Source: Brevibacterium casei CIP 102111
Lineage (GTDB): Bacteria > Actinomycetota > Actinomycetes > Actinomycetales > Brevibacteriaceae
Reading direction: 5' to 3'
NCBI RefSeq assembly: GCF_900169275.1
Contig: NZ_FXZC01000007.1
Location: forward strand, 112,517 to 176,516
Length of the DNA: 64,000 nucleotides
The notes under the pieces are model-generated. The model was given only the letters and a program-made list of their open reading frames with translations, searched no databases and had not been told where the DNA came from. The position numbers and the translations under genes were made by a program. Below are positions 47,564 through 60,616 of the stretch, in pieces. The first letter of the stretch is position 1, and each line of letters opens with the position of its first letter.

Positions 47564-48538
47564 TCACACCGTCAGCACAACCTTCCCGGTCGTCTTCCGC
47601 CCCTCCAGAGCCCGGTGCGCCTCGGCGGCCTCTGCCAACGGGAATGTCTCGCCAATCCTGAAGTCGAGCCAGCCCTTCTCAACGCCGCTCGAGACCATCG
47701 CCCACCGCTTCGCTAGTGCCTCGGGCGTCGCAACCATCCACACGAGCGACGGGCGCGAGAGGAAGATTCCGCCCGAGGAGTTCAGCCGCTGGATGTCGAA
47801 CGGCGGCACCTGACCCGACGCCCCACCGAAGAGCACCATCGACCCGAGCGGCTTGAGCGAGGCGAGCGAGGCATCGAACGTGTCCTTCCCAACCCCGTCA
47901 TAGGCGACTTCGACGCCCTGACCGTCCGTGAGTTCCCGCACGGTCGCTGCGACATCGACGCCCGGTCCGTAGAGGAACACCTCATCGGCGCCAGCCTTCC
48001 GGGAGAGCTCTGCCTTCTCCTCGGTGCTCACCGTCGTGATGACATTGCCGCCCAGATGCTTGATGATCTGGGTGAGCACGAGGCCTACGCCGCCAGCCCC
48101 AGCGTGGACAAGCGCCGTGTCGCCCGGCTTGATCGCATGCGACGTCGTCGCCAGATATTGGGCCGTCAGCCCCTGCAGCGGCATCGCCGCAGCCACCTCG
48201 GCGCTCACCCCCTCGGGAACGGTGAGGAGATTGTCCGCCGACACGACGACCTGCGTCGCATACGACCCCGGACCCTCGTGCCACGCCACCCGATCACCGA
48301 CCCGGTAGCTCTCGACACCCTCACCGACGGCGGCGATATGACCCGTGCCCTCGACCCCGACGACATGCGGATAATCCATCGGATAGACCCCTGAACGCCG
48401 ATACGTATCGATGAAGTTCACGCCCGCCGCCTCGACGTCGACGAGCACCTCACCCGGCCCCGGCCTCGGCGTCTCGATCTCCGCGAACTCCAGCACCTCG
48501 GGTCCGCCGGCCTGCATTGCTCGAACCGCCTGGGTCAT
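47564..48538 (-). CDS. Zinc-less quinone oxidoreductase (MDR family)
   Basis: This 324-residue NADPH:quinone reductase of the QOR type has GVNFIDTYRRSGVYP near residue 40, VVGVEGTGHI in place of a zinc-binding GHE motif, and the cofactor motif VHAGAGGVG (about 144). The conserved TGKVVLTV ends the protein. It reduces quinones or enones with NADPH. AGGAGG lies 4 nt before the ATG at 48538. It is divergent from argC, separated by only 44 nt, so the promoter regions overlap. Confidence 0.9.
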   Translation of the reverse strand: MTQAVRAMQAGGPEVLEFAEIETPRPGPGEVLVDVEAAGVNFIDTYRRSGVYPMDYPHVVGVEGTGHIAAVGEGVESYRVGDRVAWHEGPGSYATQVVVSADNLLTVPEGVSAEVAAAMPLQGLTAQYLATTSHAIKPGDTALVHAGAGGVGLVLTQIIKHLGGNVITTVSTEEKAELSRKAGADEVFLYGPGVDVAATVRELTDGQGVEVAYDGVGKDTFDASLASLKPLGSMVLFGGASGQVPPFDIQRLNSSGGIFLSRPSLVWMVATPEALAKRWAMVSSGVEKGWLDFRIGETFPLAEAAEAHRALEGRKTTGKVVLTV

Positions 48539-48565
48539 CACGCCTCCTGCATATAATTTAATGAT

Positions 48566-48583
48566 GCTGTATGGTTATTCATA
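48566..48583. promoter_or_regulatory. ARG box (ArgR operator) before argC
   Basis: The core TGTAT-GGTT-ATTCA (48568-48581) matches the ARG box consensus TGAAT-N4-ATTCA at 9 of 10 arm positions. TATGGT (48570-48575) inside it is a plausible -10 box, 7 nt before an ATG at 48583, and TATAAT occurs at 48552-48557. ArgR is encoded at the end of this operon (53991), so autogenous control of arginine genes is likely. Confidence 0.65.
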
Positions 48584-49692
48584 TGAACGATCTGACGGTC
48601 GCCGTCTCCGGCGCCACCGGCTATGCCGGGGGAGAGGTCCTCCGACTGCTGAGCACCCACCCCCACTTGAACGTCACCACCGTGTGCGGTCATTCCAGCG
48701 TGGGCGAGAAGCTCGGCCGACACCAGCCCCACCTTCCCCGGTTCGCGGACTTCGTCATCGAAGACTCCACCGCCGAGGTGCTCGCCGGCCACGATGTCGT
48801 CGTCCTCGCCCTGCCCCACGGCAAGTCCGGAGCGATCGCCCGGGAACTGGCCGAAACCAGCCCCGATACCCTGATCGTAGACCTCGCCGCCGACCACCGG
48901 CTCATCAGTCCCGAAGCGTGGGAGACCTTCTACGGCTCACCCCACCAGGGCACATGGACCTACGGCCTGCCCGAACTCCTGCTCGCCGACGGGACGAAGC
49001 AGCGCAGCCAGCTCACCGACACCACCCGCATCGCCGTGCCCGGGTGCAACGTCACTGCCGTCACCCTCGGCCTCGCACCGCTGCTCGCCGCCGGGCTCAT
49101 CATTCCCAAGGGCCTCAACGCGGTCCTCGCCAACGGCGTCTCCGGCGCGGGCAAAGCCCTCAAACCCCACCTCACCGCCGCCGAGATCCTCGGCGACGCG
49201 TCCCCCTACGGCACCGGCGGCACCCACCGGCACGTCCCCGAGATCGAACAGAACCTCAACGGCGTCCTCGGCGCCGACCCCGCGAACGGTCCCGTCCGGA
49301 TCTCCTTCACCCCGACACTCGTCCCCATGACCCGCGGCATCCTCGCCACGATCACCGCCGACCCGGGGGAGAACGTCCCGCGCAGCGCCGACGGCACCCT
49401 CGACGCCGACGCGCTCACCGAGGCCTTGACCACCGCGCTCACCGAGGCCTACGCCGACGAACCCTTTGTCCGCGTCCTGCCCGAGGGCCAATGGCCGCGC
49501 ACCTCGGCGACGACCGGATCGAACGTCGCCCAGATCCAAGCCACCTATGACGCCCGGGCTGAGAAGGTCCTCGTCGTCGTGGCGCTGGACAACCTCGTCC
49601 GCGGCACCGCCGGCCAAGCCCTCCAATCCATCCACCTCGCCCTCGGTCTCGACGAGACCACGGCGCTGCCGCAGACAGGAGTCGCCCCATGA
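48571..49692 (+). CDS. argC: N-acetyl-gamma-glutamyl-phosphate reductase
   Basis: ArgC reduces N-acetylglutamyl phosphate to the semialdehyde with NADPH. The protein (373 residues from 48571, 369 from 48583) has the NADP motif VSGATGYAGGEVLRLL, the catalytic cysteine in AVPGCNVTAV, and GTGGTHRHVPEIEQ. ATG 48583 may be the true start of a leaderless message because it lies 7 nt after TATGGT. It heads argCJBDF-argR, with ATGA overlaps between most genes. Confidence 0.95.
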   Translation: MVIHMNDLTVAVSGATGYAGGEVLRLLSTHPHLNVTTVCGHSSVGEKLGRHQPHLPRFADFVIEDSTAEVLAGHDVVVLALPHGKSGAIARELAETSPDTLIVDLAADHRLISPEAWETFYGSPHQGTWTYGLPELLLADGTKQRSQLTDTTRIAVPGCNVTAVTLGLAPLLAAGLIIPKGLNAVLANGVSGAGKALKPHLTAAEILGDASPYGTGGTHRHVPEIEQNLNGVLGADPANGPVRISFTPTLVPMTRGILATITADPGENVPRSADGTLDADALTEALTTALTEAYADEPFVRVLPEGQWPRTSATTGSNVAQIQATYDARAEKVLVVVALDNLVRGTAGQALQSIHLALGLDETTALPQTGVAP

Positions 49693-50864
49693 GCGTGACC
49701 TCACCCCTCGGCTTCACCGCCGCCGGAGTCACCGCCGGCCTCAAACCCAGCGGCACAAAGGACCTCGCCCTTGTTATCAACCAGGGCCCTGCCACCGCCG
49801 TCGCCGCCGTCTACACGTCGAACCGCTGTAAGGCCAACCCCGTCATCTGGTCCGAACAGGTTTCGGCCACCGGCCACGCTCGCGCCGTCGTCCTCAACTC
49901 CGGAGGCGCGAACTGCTACACCGGCGACTATGGGTTCGCGACCACCCAGCTCACCGCCGAGGAGACCGCGACCCTCCTCACCGATGCGGGCACCCCCACC
50001 TCGGCGGATGAGATCCTCATCTGCTCGACCGGGCTCATCGGCGTCGGCGGGGAGGAGTTCCGTACCGGGATCCTCGACCACCTCCCCGAACTCGTCGCCG
50101 ACGCCTCCGACTCCGTCGAGAGTGGGGAGAACGCCGCCGAGGCGATCATGACCACCGACACCGTCGCGAAGACCGCGACCCGGGAGGGCGAGGGGTACAC
50201 GATCGGCGGCATGGCCAAGGGCGCAGGCATGCTCGCCCCGGGGCTGGCGACGATGCTCGTCGTCATCACCACCGACGCCCCCCTCGACCAGCCTGTCCTC
50301 GACGCCGCACTGCGCACAGCCACCCACAGCACCTTCGACCGGCTCGACACCGACGGGTGCATGTCGACGAACGACACCGTCATCCTCATGAGCTCGGGTG
50401 CTGCGGACACGAGCGTCGACTCCACGGAGTTCGAGCACCTCCTCGGCGAGCTCTGCCACGACCTCATGCGCCAACTCCACGTCGACGCCGAAGGCGCCCA
50501 CCACGACATCGCCATCACCACCCAAGGGGCGGCCACCGAATCCGATGCGGTTACCGTCTCCCGGTCGGTGGCCCGGTCGAACCTCTTCAAGGCCGCGATC
50601 TTCGGCGAGGACCCCAACTGGGGTCGCGTCGTCGCCCAGGTCGGGACCACCTCGGCGGACTTCGACCCCACGACGATCGACGTCACGATCAACGGCACCG
50701 AGGTCTGCCGATCCTCGGGACCGTACGCCGACCCCGCCGAGGTGGTCTTCGGCCGCAAGGTCGACGTCGTCATCGACCTCCACGCAGGGGATGCGACCGC
50801 GACCGTCTGGACCTCGGACCTCACCCACGACTACGTCGAAGAGAACAGCGCCTACTCCACATGA
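49689..50864 (+). CDS. argJ: Bifunctional glutamate N-acetyltransferase/amino-acid acetyltransferase
   Basis: ArgJ transfers acetyl from N-acetylornithine to glutamate, recycling the acetyl group. The 391-residue precursor is self-cleaved before the threonine in [14 protein letters not shown] (Thr about 183) into two chains. AVFTxNR-type [13 protein letters not shown] and [14 protein letters not shown] are also family motifs. The start overlaps the argC stop by 4 bp. Confidence 0.95.
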   Translation: MSVTSPLGFTAAGVTAGLKPSGTKDLALVINQGPATAVAAVYTSNRCKANPVIWSEQVSATGHARAVVLNSGGANCYTGDYGFATTQLTAEETATLLTDAGTPTSADEILICSTGLIGVGGEEFRTGILDHLPELVADASDSVESGENAAEAIMTTDTVAKTATREGEGYTIGGMAKGAGMLAPGLATMLVVITTDAPLDQPVLDAALRTATHSTFDRLDTDGCMSTNDTVILMSSGAADTSVDSTEFEHLLGELCHDLMRQLHVDAEGAHHDIAITTQGAATESDAVTVSRSVARSNLFKAAIFGEDPNWGRVVAQVGTTSADFDPTTIDVTINGTEVCRSSGPYADPAEVVFGRKVDVVIDLHAGDATATVWTSDLTHDYVEENSAYST

Positions 50865-51860
50865 GCACCCAGCCCGACTTCTCCACTAAGTCCACCGCTG
50901 CCCGCCTCGCCGCCGCCCAGGTCAAGGCCGAAGCGCTCACCGAGGCGCTGCCGTGGATCAAGACCTTCGCCGGGGCCACGATCGTCATCAAGTACGGCGG
51001 CAACGCGATGATCTCCCCGGAACTCCAGCAGTCGTTCGCCGACGACATCGCCTTCCTCCGCTTCGCCGGCATCCGCCCCGTCGTCGTCCACGGCGGGGGA
51101 CCGCAGATCTCCGCGATGCTCGCCAAGCTCGGCATCGAATCCGAGTTCAAGGCCGGACAGCGGGTGACGAGTGAGGAAGCCGCCGAGGTCATCCGCATGG
51201 TGCTCGCCGGCCAGGTCAACCGCGACATCGTCTCCCGCATCAACATGAACGGCAACGCCGCGATCGGGCTCTCCGGTGAGGACGCCGACCTCCTCCTCGC
51301 GAACAAGGCCCTCGCCGAGGTGGACGGACAGTCCGTCGACCTCGGCCGGGTGGGCGAGATCGCCGAGGTCAACACCATCGTCCTCACCGAACTCCTCGAC
51401 GCCGGACGGGTGCCCGTCATCTGCTCGATCGCCGCCGAGATCGGGGGTCAGGCCGGCAAACCGCTCAACATCAACGCCGACCTCGCCGCCTCCGCCGTCG
51501 CGAAGGCCCTCAAGGCGCAGAAGCTCATCATGCTCACCGACGTCCCCGGCCTCTACGCGAACTGGCCCGACACGTCCTCGCTCATCTCCCGCATCGGACC
51601 CGAGCGGCTGCGCGAACTCCTGCCGAGCCTCGATTCGGGGATGATCCCGAAGATGACCGCGGCGCTTGAGGCGATCGAGCACGGGGTGCAGCAGGCCCAC
51701 ATCATCGACGGCCGGATGGCGCACTCGCTCCTCCTCGAGGTCTTCACCTCCGAGGGCATCGGGACGATGGTCGAGGACACCGTCGTCGAACCCGCATCGC
51801 TCGGCGACGGACACCGCGGGCACGCCGAGGACACCGACGACGACTACGCGGAGGCGAGCG

Positions 51861-51868
<8 letters not shown>
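50861..51868 (+). CDS. argB: Acetylglutamate kinase
   Basis: ArgB phosphorylates N-acetylglutamate. The 335-residue protein has [10 protein letters not shown] (about 45), [13 protein letters not shown], the NAG-binding region and [11 protein letters not shown], all typical. A roughly 35-residue N-terminal helix and a charged C-terminal tail are present; an N-terminal helix is linked to arginine-sensitive hexameric kinases. The ATG overlaps the argJ stop. Confidence 0.95.
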
Positions 51869-54524
<2,656 letters not shown>

Positions 54525-54565
54525 GGGGGTGCGGGCGTTGGCGCGGGGCGGGATCGGCCCGCGGC

Positions 54566-54660
54566 CTCGATCCACGCGTACTCTGCGCCGATCCACGCGG
54601 CGACGGAAATCCGCGCCGCCCGCGACGCGGAATTCGGGCCTCGCGTGGAACGAGCTGACG
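54566..54660. repeat. Dispersed palindromic repeat element, copy 2
   Basis: This contains CGATCCACGCG twice (near 54568 and 54590), CGATCCACGCGGCGACGG, and an imperfect 14-bp inverted repeat around a 2-nt spacer (54606-54619/54622-54635; 12 of 14 pairs). It matches the element at 20724-20867 in both sequence and layout. It lies between argR and argH, where argG is found in many relatives. Confidence 0.65.
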
Positions 54661-54744
54661 AACGCGCCCAGCACCGCCTCGGCGGCGGTGAGACAATGAC
54701 TGACGATGACCGGTCCTGGATGGGACGGGGACGAACGGCCGTGA

Positions 54745-56187
<1,443 letters not shown>

Positions 56188-56199
56188 GGGGAACCCCCG

Positions 56200-56222
56200 G
56201 CCGCCTCGGCGGGGGAGGACTC
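56200..56222. repeat. Intergenic CGCCTCGGCGGGGG element after argH
   Basis: CGCCTCGGCGGGGG begins near 56202, about 15 nt after the argH stop. The same 14-mer follows the stops of dapF (near 1378) and the pentapeptide gene (near 21665). It is not an obvious hairpin. Confidence 0.4.
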
Positions 56223-56316
56223 ACCCCGGACGGCAACGATGACGGTCCCACGTACGCCGTAGAATTGGGAGGGCCGGTTCGAAGCCGGCAGTCCACACAG
56301 TTTCGAAAGGACCGAA

Positions 56317-57603
56317 GTGACCGACGTATTCAGTGACCTCAAAGCCCGCGGGCTCGTGGCGGTGTCGACCGACGAGACCGCGCTCCAGACAGCTCTGGAC
56401 GAGGAGTCGCTGACCTATTACGTCGGTTTCGATCCGACCGCGCCGAGCCTGCACATGGGCAACCTCGTCCAGCTCATCACGGCCTCGCGCCTTCAGCAGG
56501 CCGGGCACAGTCCGCTCGCGCTCGTCGGCGGGGCCACCGGACTCATCGGCGATCCGCGGATGTCGGGGGAGCGGACGCTCAACCCGCGCGAGATCGTCGA
56601 GGAATGGGTCGGCAAGATCCGTGCCCAGGTCGAACGCTTCCTCGACTTCACCGGACCGAACGCCGCCCAGGTCGTCAACAACTACGACTGGACGTCGGAG
56701 ATCTCGGCGATCGACTTCCTCCGCGACATCGGCAAGCATTTCCCGGTCAACCGGATGCTCGCGAAGGAGTCCGTGTCCGCGCGCCTGAAGAACGAGTCCG
56801 GCCTGTCCTTCACCGAGTTCTCCTACCAGGTGCTCCAGGGCAACGACTACCTCGAGCTCTACCGCCGCTACGGCTGCACCCTGCAGACCGGCGGGTCCGA
56901 CCAGTGGGGCAACCTCACCTCGGGCGTCGACCTCGTCCGCCGCGTCGAGGCGACCAGCGTCCACGCGATGGCGACCCCGCTCATCACGAAGGCCGACGGC
57001 ACGAAGTTCGGCAAGACCGAGTCGGGCACCGTCTGGCTCGACGCCTCGCTGACCAGCCCGTACGCGTTCAGCCAGTTCTGGCTCAACGCCGACGACCGCG
57101 ACGTCATGAAGTACCTCAAGGTCTTCTCATTCCGTCCGCTCGAGGAGCTCGAGGCCATCGGCGCCGAGTTCGAGGCCGCCCCGCACACCCGACTGGCGCA
57201 GAAGGCCCTCGCCGAGGATGTCACCACCCTAGTCCACGGACGTGAGCAGTACGATCAGGCGATCGCCGCGGCTGCCGCCCTCTTCGGCGGCGGCGAGCTG
57301 ACCTCCCTCGACCCGGCGACCCTCGGTGCCGCGACCGCCGAGCTGCCGCGCGGCGAGGTGCCTGCGGCGTCGCTCGGTGCAGGTGTGCCCGTCGCCGACG
57401 CCTTCGTCACCGCGGGCATCGTCAAGTCCAAGGGCGAAGCGCGCCGAGCGATCAAGGACGGCGGCGCCTACGTCAACAACGTCAAGGTGTCCGGTGAGGA
57501 GCAGACGCTCACCGCCGACGACGTCCTCGACACCGCAGGTGGGGGAGTCGTCCTCCTGCGTCGCGGCAAGAAGACCCTCGGCGCGGTCGACATCGTCAGC
57601 TGA
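56317..57603 (+). CDS. tyrS: Tyrosine--tRNA ligase
   Basis: This class I synthetase has 428 residues: the HIGH-type motif as SLHMGN (about 46), TGLIGDP, the tyrosine-binding YQVLQGNDYLELYRRYGC, the KMSKS-type motif as KFGKTESG (about 231) and a C-terminal S4 RNA-binding domain (about 350-425). KFGKT is the usual TyrRS variant. The start is GTG with GAAAGGA upstream. TAGAAT near 56260 is a candidate -10 box; a small GCCGG hairpin follows it. Confidence 0.96.
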   Translation: MTDVFSDLKARGLVAVSTDETALQTALDEESLTYYVGFDPTAPSLHMGNLVQLITASRLQQAGHSPLALVGGATGLIGDPRMSGERTLNPREIVEEWVGKIRAQVERFLDFTGPNAAQVVNNYDWTSEISAIDFLRDIGKHFPVNRMLAKESVSARLKNESGLSFTEFSYQVLQGNDYLELYRRYGCTLQTGGSDQWGNLTSGVDLVRRVEATSVHAMATPLITKADGTKFGKTESGTVWLDASLTSPYAFSQFWLNADDRDVMKYLKVFSFRPLEELEAIGAEFEAAPHTRLAQKALAEDVTTLVHGREQYDQAIAAAAALFGGGELTSLDPATLGAATAELPRGEVPAASLGAGVPVADAFVTAGIVKSKGEARRAIKDGGAYVNNVKVSGEEQTLTADDVLDTAGGGVVLLRRGKKTLGAVDIVS

Positions 57604-57637
57604 GACCGGAATCGATGAGCCTGGATCGGATGAGCCG

Positions 57638-58267
57638 ATGAGCAGCGACGACGCCGCGCAGCGGGATGCCTCGCCGCACGGCGTCGGTTGTCCTCCGGGT
57701 GCGGATGGGCGGGATCTGACCGCCGAGGTCTACCGCCTTCACTACCGGGTGCTCCGCCTCGAACGGGCCCTGGTCCCCCTGTGCTGCCTCGGTGCGGCCG
57801 CTCTGCTCGTGCTCGGGACCTTCCTTCCGATGTTCACGGACACCGGCGCCGAGGATGCTGACGAGCCGGTTTCGGTGGCCGCGATCGCGGGCGCCGGGCT
57901 GTCGAACTCCGGAGCGGAGGTCCTGCTCGGAGAGGACTCGGGCTCGTCGGACTCCCAGGCGCTTCTCATCGCCTTCCTGGTGGGCTTCGTCGGACTGGCG
58001 ATCATCGTGGCGATGCTCGTCCTCGTCGTGCTGCCGATCGTCGCCGCGGGGCTGATGACCGGCGGCCGGCGCAGATTCTCGCGGATCGTCGCTGTTCTCG
58101 GGCTGGTGGGCTCACTCGTCCCGGTGCTCCTCTCGCTCATCGCCGTCGGGCCCGACGAGTCCGATGCCGGGTGGGGCGGAGCAGTGCTGTTGGCAGGTAT
58201 GATCGCCTCGCTGGTACTCGTATTCGCCCCGGGGCGTGAGGAAGCTGAGCGTCTCAGCTCGTGGTGA
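57638..58267 (+). CDS. Membrane protein of unknown function
   Basis: This 209-residue protein has a hydrophilic N-terminus and four predicted helices (about 47-68, 108-140, 150-170 and 180-200). An extracytoplasmic loop with many Asp/Glu/Ser residues lies between the first two. I do not recognise a family. It starts 35 nt after tyrS and may be read from the tyrS promoter. An ATG at 57614 is an alternative start. Confidence 0.6.
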   Translation: MSSDDAAQRDASPHGVGCPPGADGRDLTAEVYRLHYRVLRLERALVPLCCLGAAALLVLGTFLPMFTDTGAEDADEPVSVAAIAGAGLSNSGAEVLLGEDSGSSDSQALLIAFLVGFVGLAIIVAMLVLVVLPIVAAGLMTGGRRRFSRIVAVLGLVGSLVPVLLSLIAVGPDESDAGWGGAVLLAGMIASLVLVFAPGREEAERLSSW

Positions 58268-58409
58268 AAGGGCTGCGGCAGGCAGAGCTGCGAGGCGGAA
58301 CCAGACCTCCGCGTAGGGATCTCCCCAGGCAGAAATGCAGACAACCGCAGTTGCCGACCCGGGTCATGGTGGACGACGATGGAACTCCACGACGAAAGAG
58401 GAGCGCACC

Positions 58410-58811
58410 GTGAAGACCCTGCTCAACCTCATCTGGCTGATCTTCTCCGGCCTGTGGCTGGCCATCGGCTACTACATCGCCGGCATCATCTGCTGCATCC
58501 TCATCGTCACCATCCCGTGGGGAATCGCCTCGTTCCGCATCGGCAACTACGCGCTCTGGCCCTTCGGCCGTGAGGTCGTCGACACCGGGACCGCCGGGAT
58601 CGGTGCGACGATCGGCAACATCATCTGGCTCGTCGTCGCCGGCATCTGGCTCGCGATCGGACACGTCATCACGTCGATCCCGCTGTTCGTCTCGATCATC
58701 GGCATCCCGCTCGGATGGGCGAACATCAAACTCATCCCCGTCTCGCTCATGCCTCTGGGCAAGCAGATCGTCGACAGCGACGCCGTGCTGCCCAGGTACC
58801 ACCAGCGGTGA
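58410..58811 (+). CDS. YccF domain-containing membrane protein
   Basis: This 133-residue inner-membrane protein contains two YccF repeats: NLIWLIFSGLWLAIGYYIAGIICCI, IPWGIASFRIGNYALWPFGREVV, then NIIWLVVAGIWLAIGHVITSI and IPLGWANIKLIPVSLMPLGKQIV. The internal duplication is clear. AGAGGAG lies before the GTG. YccF proteins have no settled function. Confidence 0.85.
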   Translation: MKTLLNLIWLIFSGLWLAIGYYIAGIICCILIVTIPWGIASFRIGNYALWPFGREVVDTGTAGIGATIGNIIWLVVAGIWLAIGHVITSIPLFVSIIGIPLGWANIKLIPVSLMPLGKQIVDSDAVLPRYHQR

Positions 58812-58824
58812 CGAGAACCGGACC

Positions 58825-59673
58825 TCAGTCCTGAGATGCCTGCTCCTGCAGCTCCTCGAGCGAGATCTCCCCCCGACGCACCGCTTTGAGCACCCGATAG
58901 GTCCGAATGACCCGCGGGAGTGCGATGACGAGCAGTCCGCCGAGCATGTTGAAGACGATGACGATGACGAACCACTGGAGGAACTGCAGGATTGAGATGT
59001 CGGCGCCGGCGAACATGGCCGCGAAGATCATGATCGCGTTGATCGCCCCGTGGAGCATGCTGAACCCGATGACGAGCAGTCCGGTGACCATGCAGACGAT
59101 CGCGGTGACCACCTGATTCGTCGCCCCCTGTTGCATGCGCGTGGCCAGGGTGATCGTCGCTCCCGCGAGAAGGGAGAGCCCGATCATCACCGCGAGTGAG
59201 GGCTGATCGACGTAGCCGAGGGCCGTGTCGACGAGCACCGCGTGATAGTCGGGCAGGCCGAGGACGATGAGCCAGGCGAACGCCGCCCCGCCCACCAGGT
59301 TCGTCGCCAGGCTGATCACCCACAGGCGCACCAGCTGAAGCCAGTTCGCCTCTCCTGCGAGGACGGCATTGAGCGGCAGGAGGAACTCTTCGGTGAACAG
59401 CTCGGAATGAGCGAGTTTGAGCGCCAGCAGACCGATGCCGAAGGCCATGCCGGCGAGGATATCCGACCCGGTGGCCTGCTTGACGAGGATCATCGCCAGG
59501 ATCCCCAGGCCGACGTCGATTCCACCGAAGAGACCGGTGACGATGAGTTCGGGCAGCTTCCGATTGAGACGCGCAGCTCCCTCGGTGACGGTTGCAGACG
59601 CCTCCTGGACGAGACCGTCTTCGAGGTCGAGATCGTTCTGGCCGAGACGTTCGCGCTGTTCCTTCTGGGTCAT
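58825..59673 (-). CDS. Formate/nitrite transporter (FNT) family channel
   Basis: This 282-residue protein has about six helices and FNT-like features: KLPELIVTGLFGGIDVGLGIL, an internal GGAAFAWL and ATNQVVTAIVCMVTGLLVIGFSMLHGAIN. The family passes formate, nitrite, hydrosulfide or lactate. The sequence is on the divergent, YfdC-like side of the family, so the substrate is open. TAGACT ends 6 nt before the ATG (minus strand, 59680-59685), a leaderless pattern. It is convergent with the YccF gene. Confidence 0.78.
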   Translation of the reverse strand: MTQKEQRERLGQNDLDLEDGLVQEASATVTEGAARLNRKLPELIVTGLFGGIDVGLGILAMILVKQATGSDILAGMAFGIGLLALKLAHSELFTEEFLLPLNAVLAGEANWLQLVRLWVISLATNLVGGAAFAWLIVLGLPDYHAVLVDTALGYVDQPSLAVMIGLSLLAGATITLATRMQQGATNQVVTAIVCMVTGLLVIGFSMLHGAINAIMIFAAMFAGADISILQFLQWFVIVIVFNMLGGLLVIALPRVIRTYRVLKAVRRGEISLEELQEQASQD

Positions 59674-59719
59674 GGACCCAGTCTACGATCCGCGCATGCC
59701 GCCTTGTCGGATTAAGACG

Positions 59720-60469
59720 TCACATCTGGGCGGTGATCCGCCGGCTCGCCTGGAGAAGCGTCGAGGTGTGCCTCTCGAGCTCCTTCCTGGTCGTGTCCCC
59801 GGTGTTCGCGACGAGATTGATCGTGCCCAACAGGCTGTCGTCCGGTGACCAGATGGGCGCGGTCGTGCTCAGGCTGTCCTTGCTTCGCTCCGCCTCGGCG
59901 AGGAAATAGCCGGTCTCGCGGATCTGCTCGAGATCGTTCCGCAGCTCCTCGAGGTTCTGCAGGCGACCGCTCGAGAGGGCCACCGGCTCGTAGTCGGCGA
60001 GCAGGCGCTCCCGATCCTCTTCCTCGGCGTGTGCCAGCAAGACCTTTCCGCCGCCGACGAAGAGGCCGAGCACCTGTCCGACCGGGAACTGGTAGCTCAG
60101 GGGATTGGGGGCCTCGAACCGGGAGACGAGCACGCGGCGATCCGCCACCCGGACGAACACCGATGACGTCAGAGAGGTGTGGTCCGTCAGTGGTGAGAGC
60201 ACGCTCGGCGCGACCAGGGCGAGCCGGTCCTGGAGGACGAACGAGTGCGACATCGGCAGCACCTGGGGACCGAGCGTGTAGCCGCGCGGGGTGCTCTTGA
60301 GGTAATCGCGCTTGACCAGCTGGCCGATGAGGCGCTGCGTCGTCGCGAGATGCAGTCCCGTTGCGCGTGAGATCTCGGTCAGGGTCACCGGTTCGTGGGT
60401 GCTCGTCACGCACTCGAGGACATCGAGGGCTCGATCGAGCGTCCGTCCCTGGTTGTTCGTCGTTGCCAC
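59720..60469 (-). CDS. IclR family transcriptional regulator
   Basis: This 249-residue regulator has the IclR winged helix (about 8-75: LDRALDVLECVTSTHEPVTLTEISRATGLHLATTQRLIGQLVKRDYL) and the C-terminal effector domain. The GTG at 60469 is chosen because AGGAGG lies 7 nt upstream; an ATG at 60502 would be further out. It is divergent from the dehydrogenase-RraA fusion gene and the permease genes, and a palindromic site lies between them, so it probably controls that module. Confidence 0.9.
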   Translation of the reverse strand: MATTNNQGRTLDRALDVLECVTSTHEPVTLTEISRATGLHLATTQRLIGQLVKRDYLKSTPRGYTLGPQVLPMSHSFVLQDRLALVAPSVLSPLTDHTSLTSSVFVRVADRRVLVSRFEAPNPLSYQFPVGQVLGLFVGGGKVLLAHAEEEDRERLLADYEPVALSSGRLQNLEELRNDLEQIRETGYFLAEAERSKDSLSTTAPIWSPDDSLLGTINLVANTGDTTRKELERHTSTLLQASRRITAQM

Positions 60470-60574
60470 CGAATGTCCTCCTGAAATCGCCGACGGACCC
60501 ATCTTCGCAGAGCGAATCGTCGCTGCAGCCCTTGACTTGACGCAGCGGCTGGATCACACTGATCACCACCTACT

Positions 60575-60606
60575 ACACAATGATAGAAACTATCACACAA
60601 TGATAG
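60575..60606. promoter_or_regulatory. Operator-like repeats before the dehydrogenase-RraA gene
   Basis: ACACAATGATAG occurs at 60575-60586 and 60595-60606, a 20-bp period. Between them TGATAG-AAA-CTATCA (60581-60595) forms a perfect 6-bp inverted repeat. The site overlaps the region just before the AGGAG (60605-60609) of the gene at 60617, so a bound IclR protein would block expression. Confidence 0.65.
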
Positions 60607-60616
60607 GAGCGCGAAG

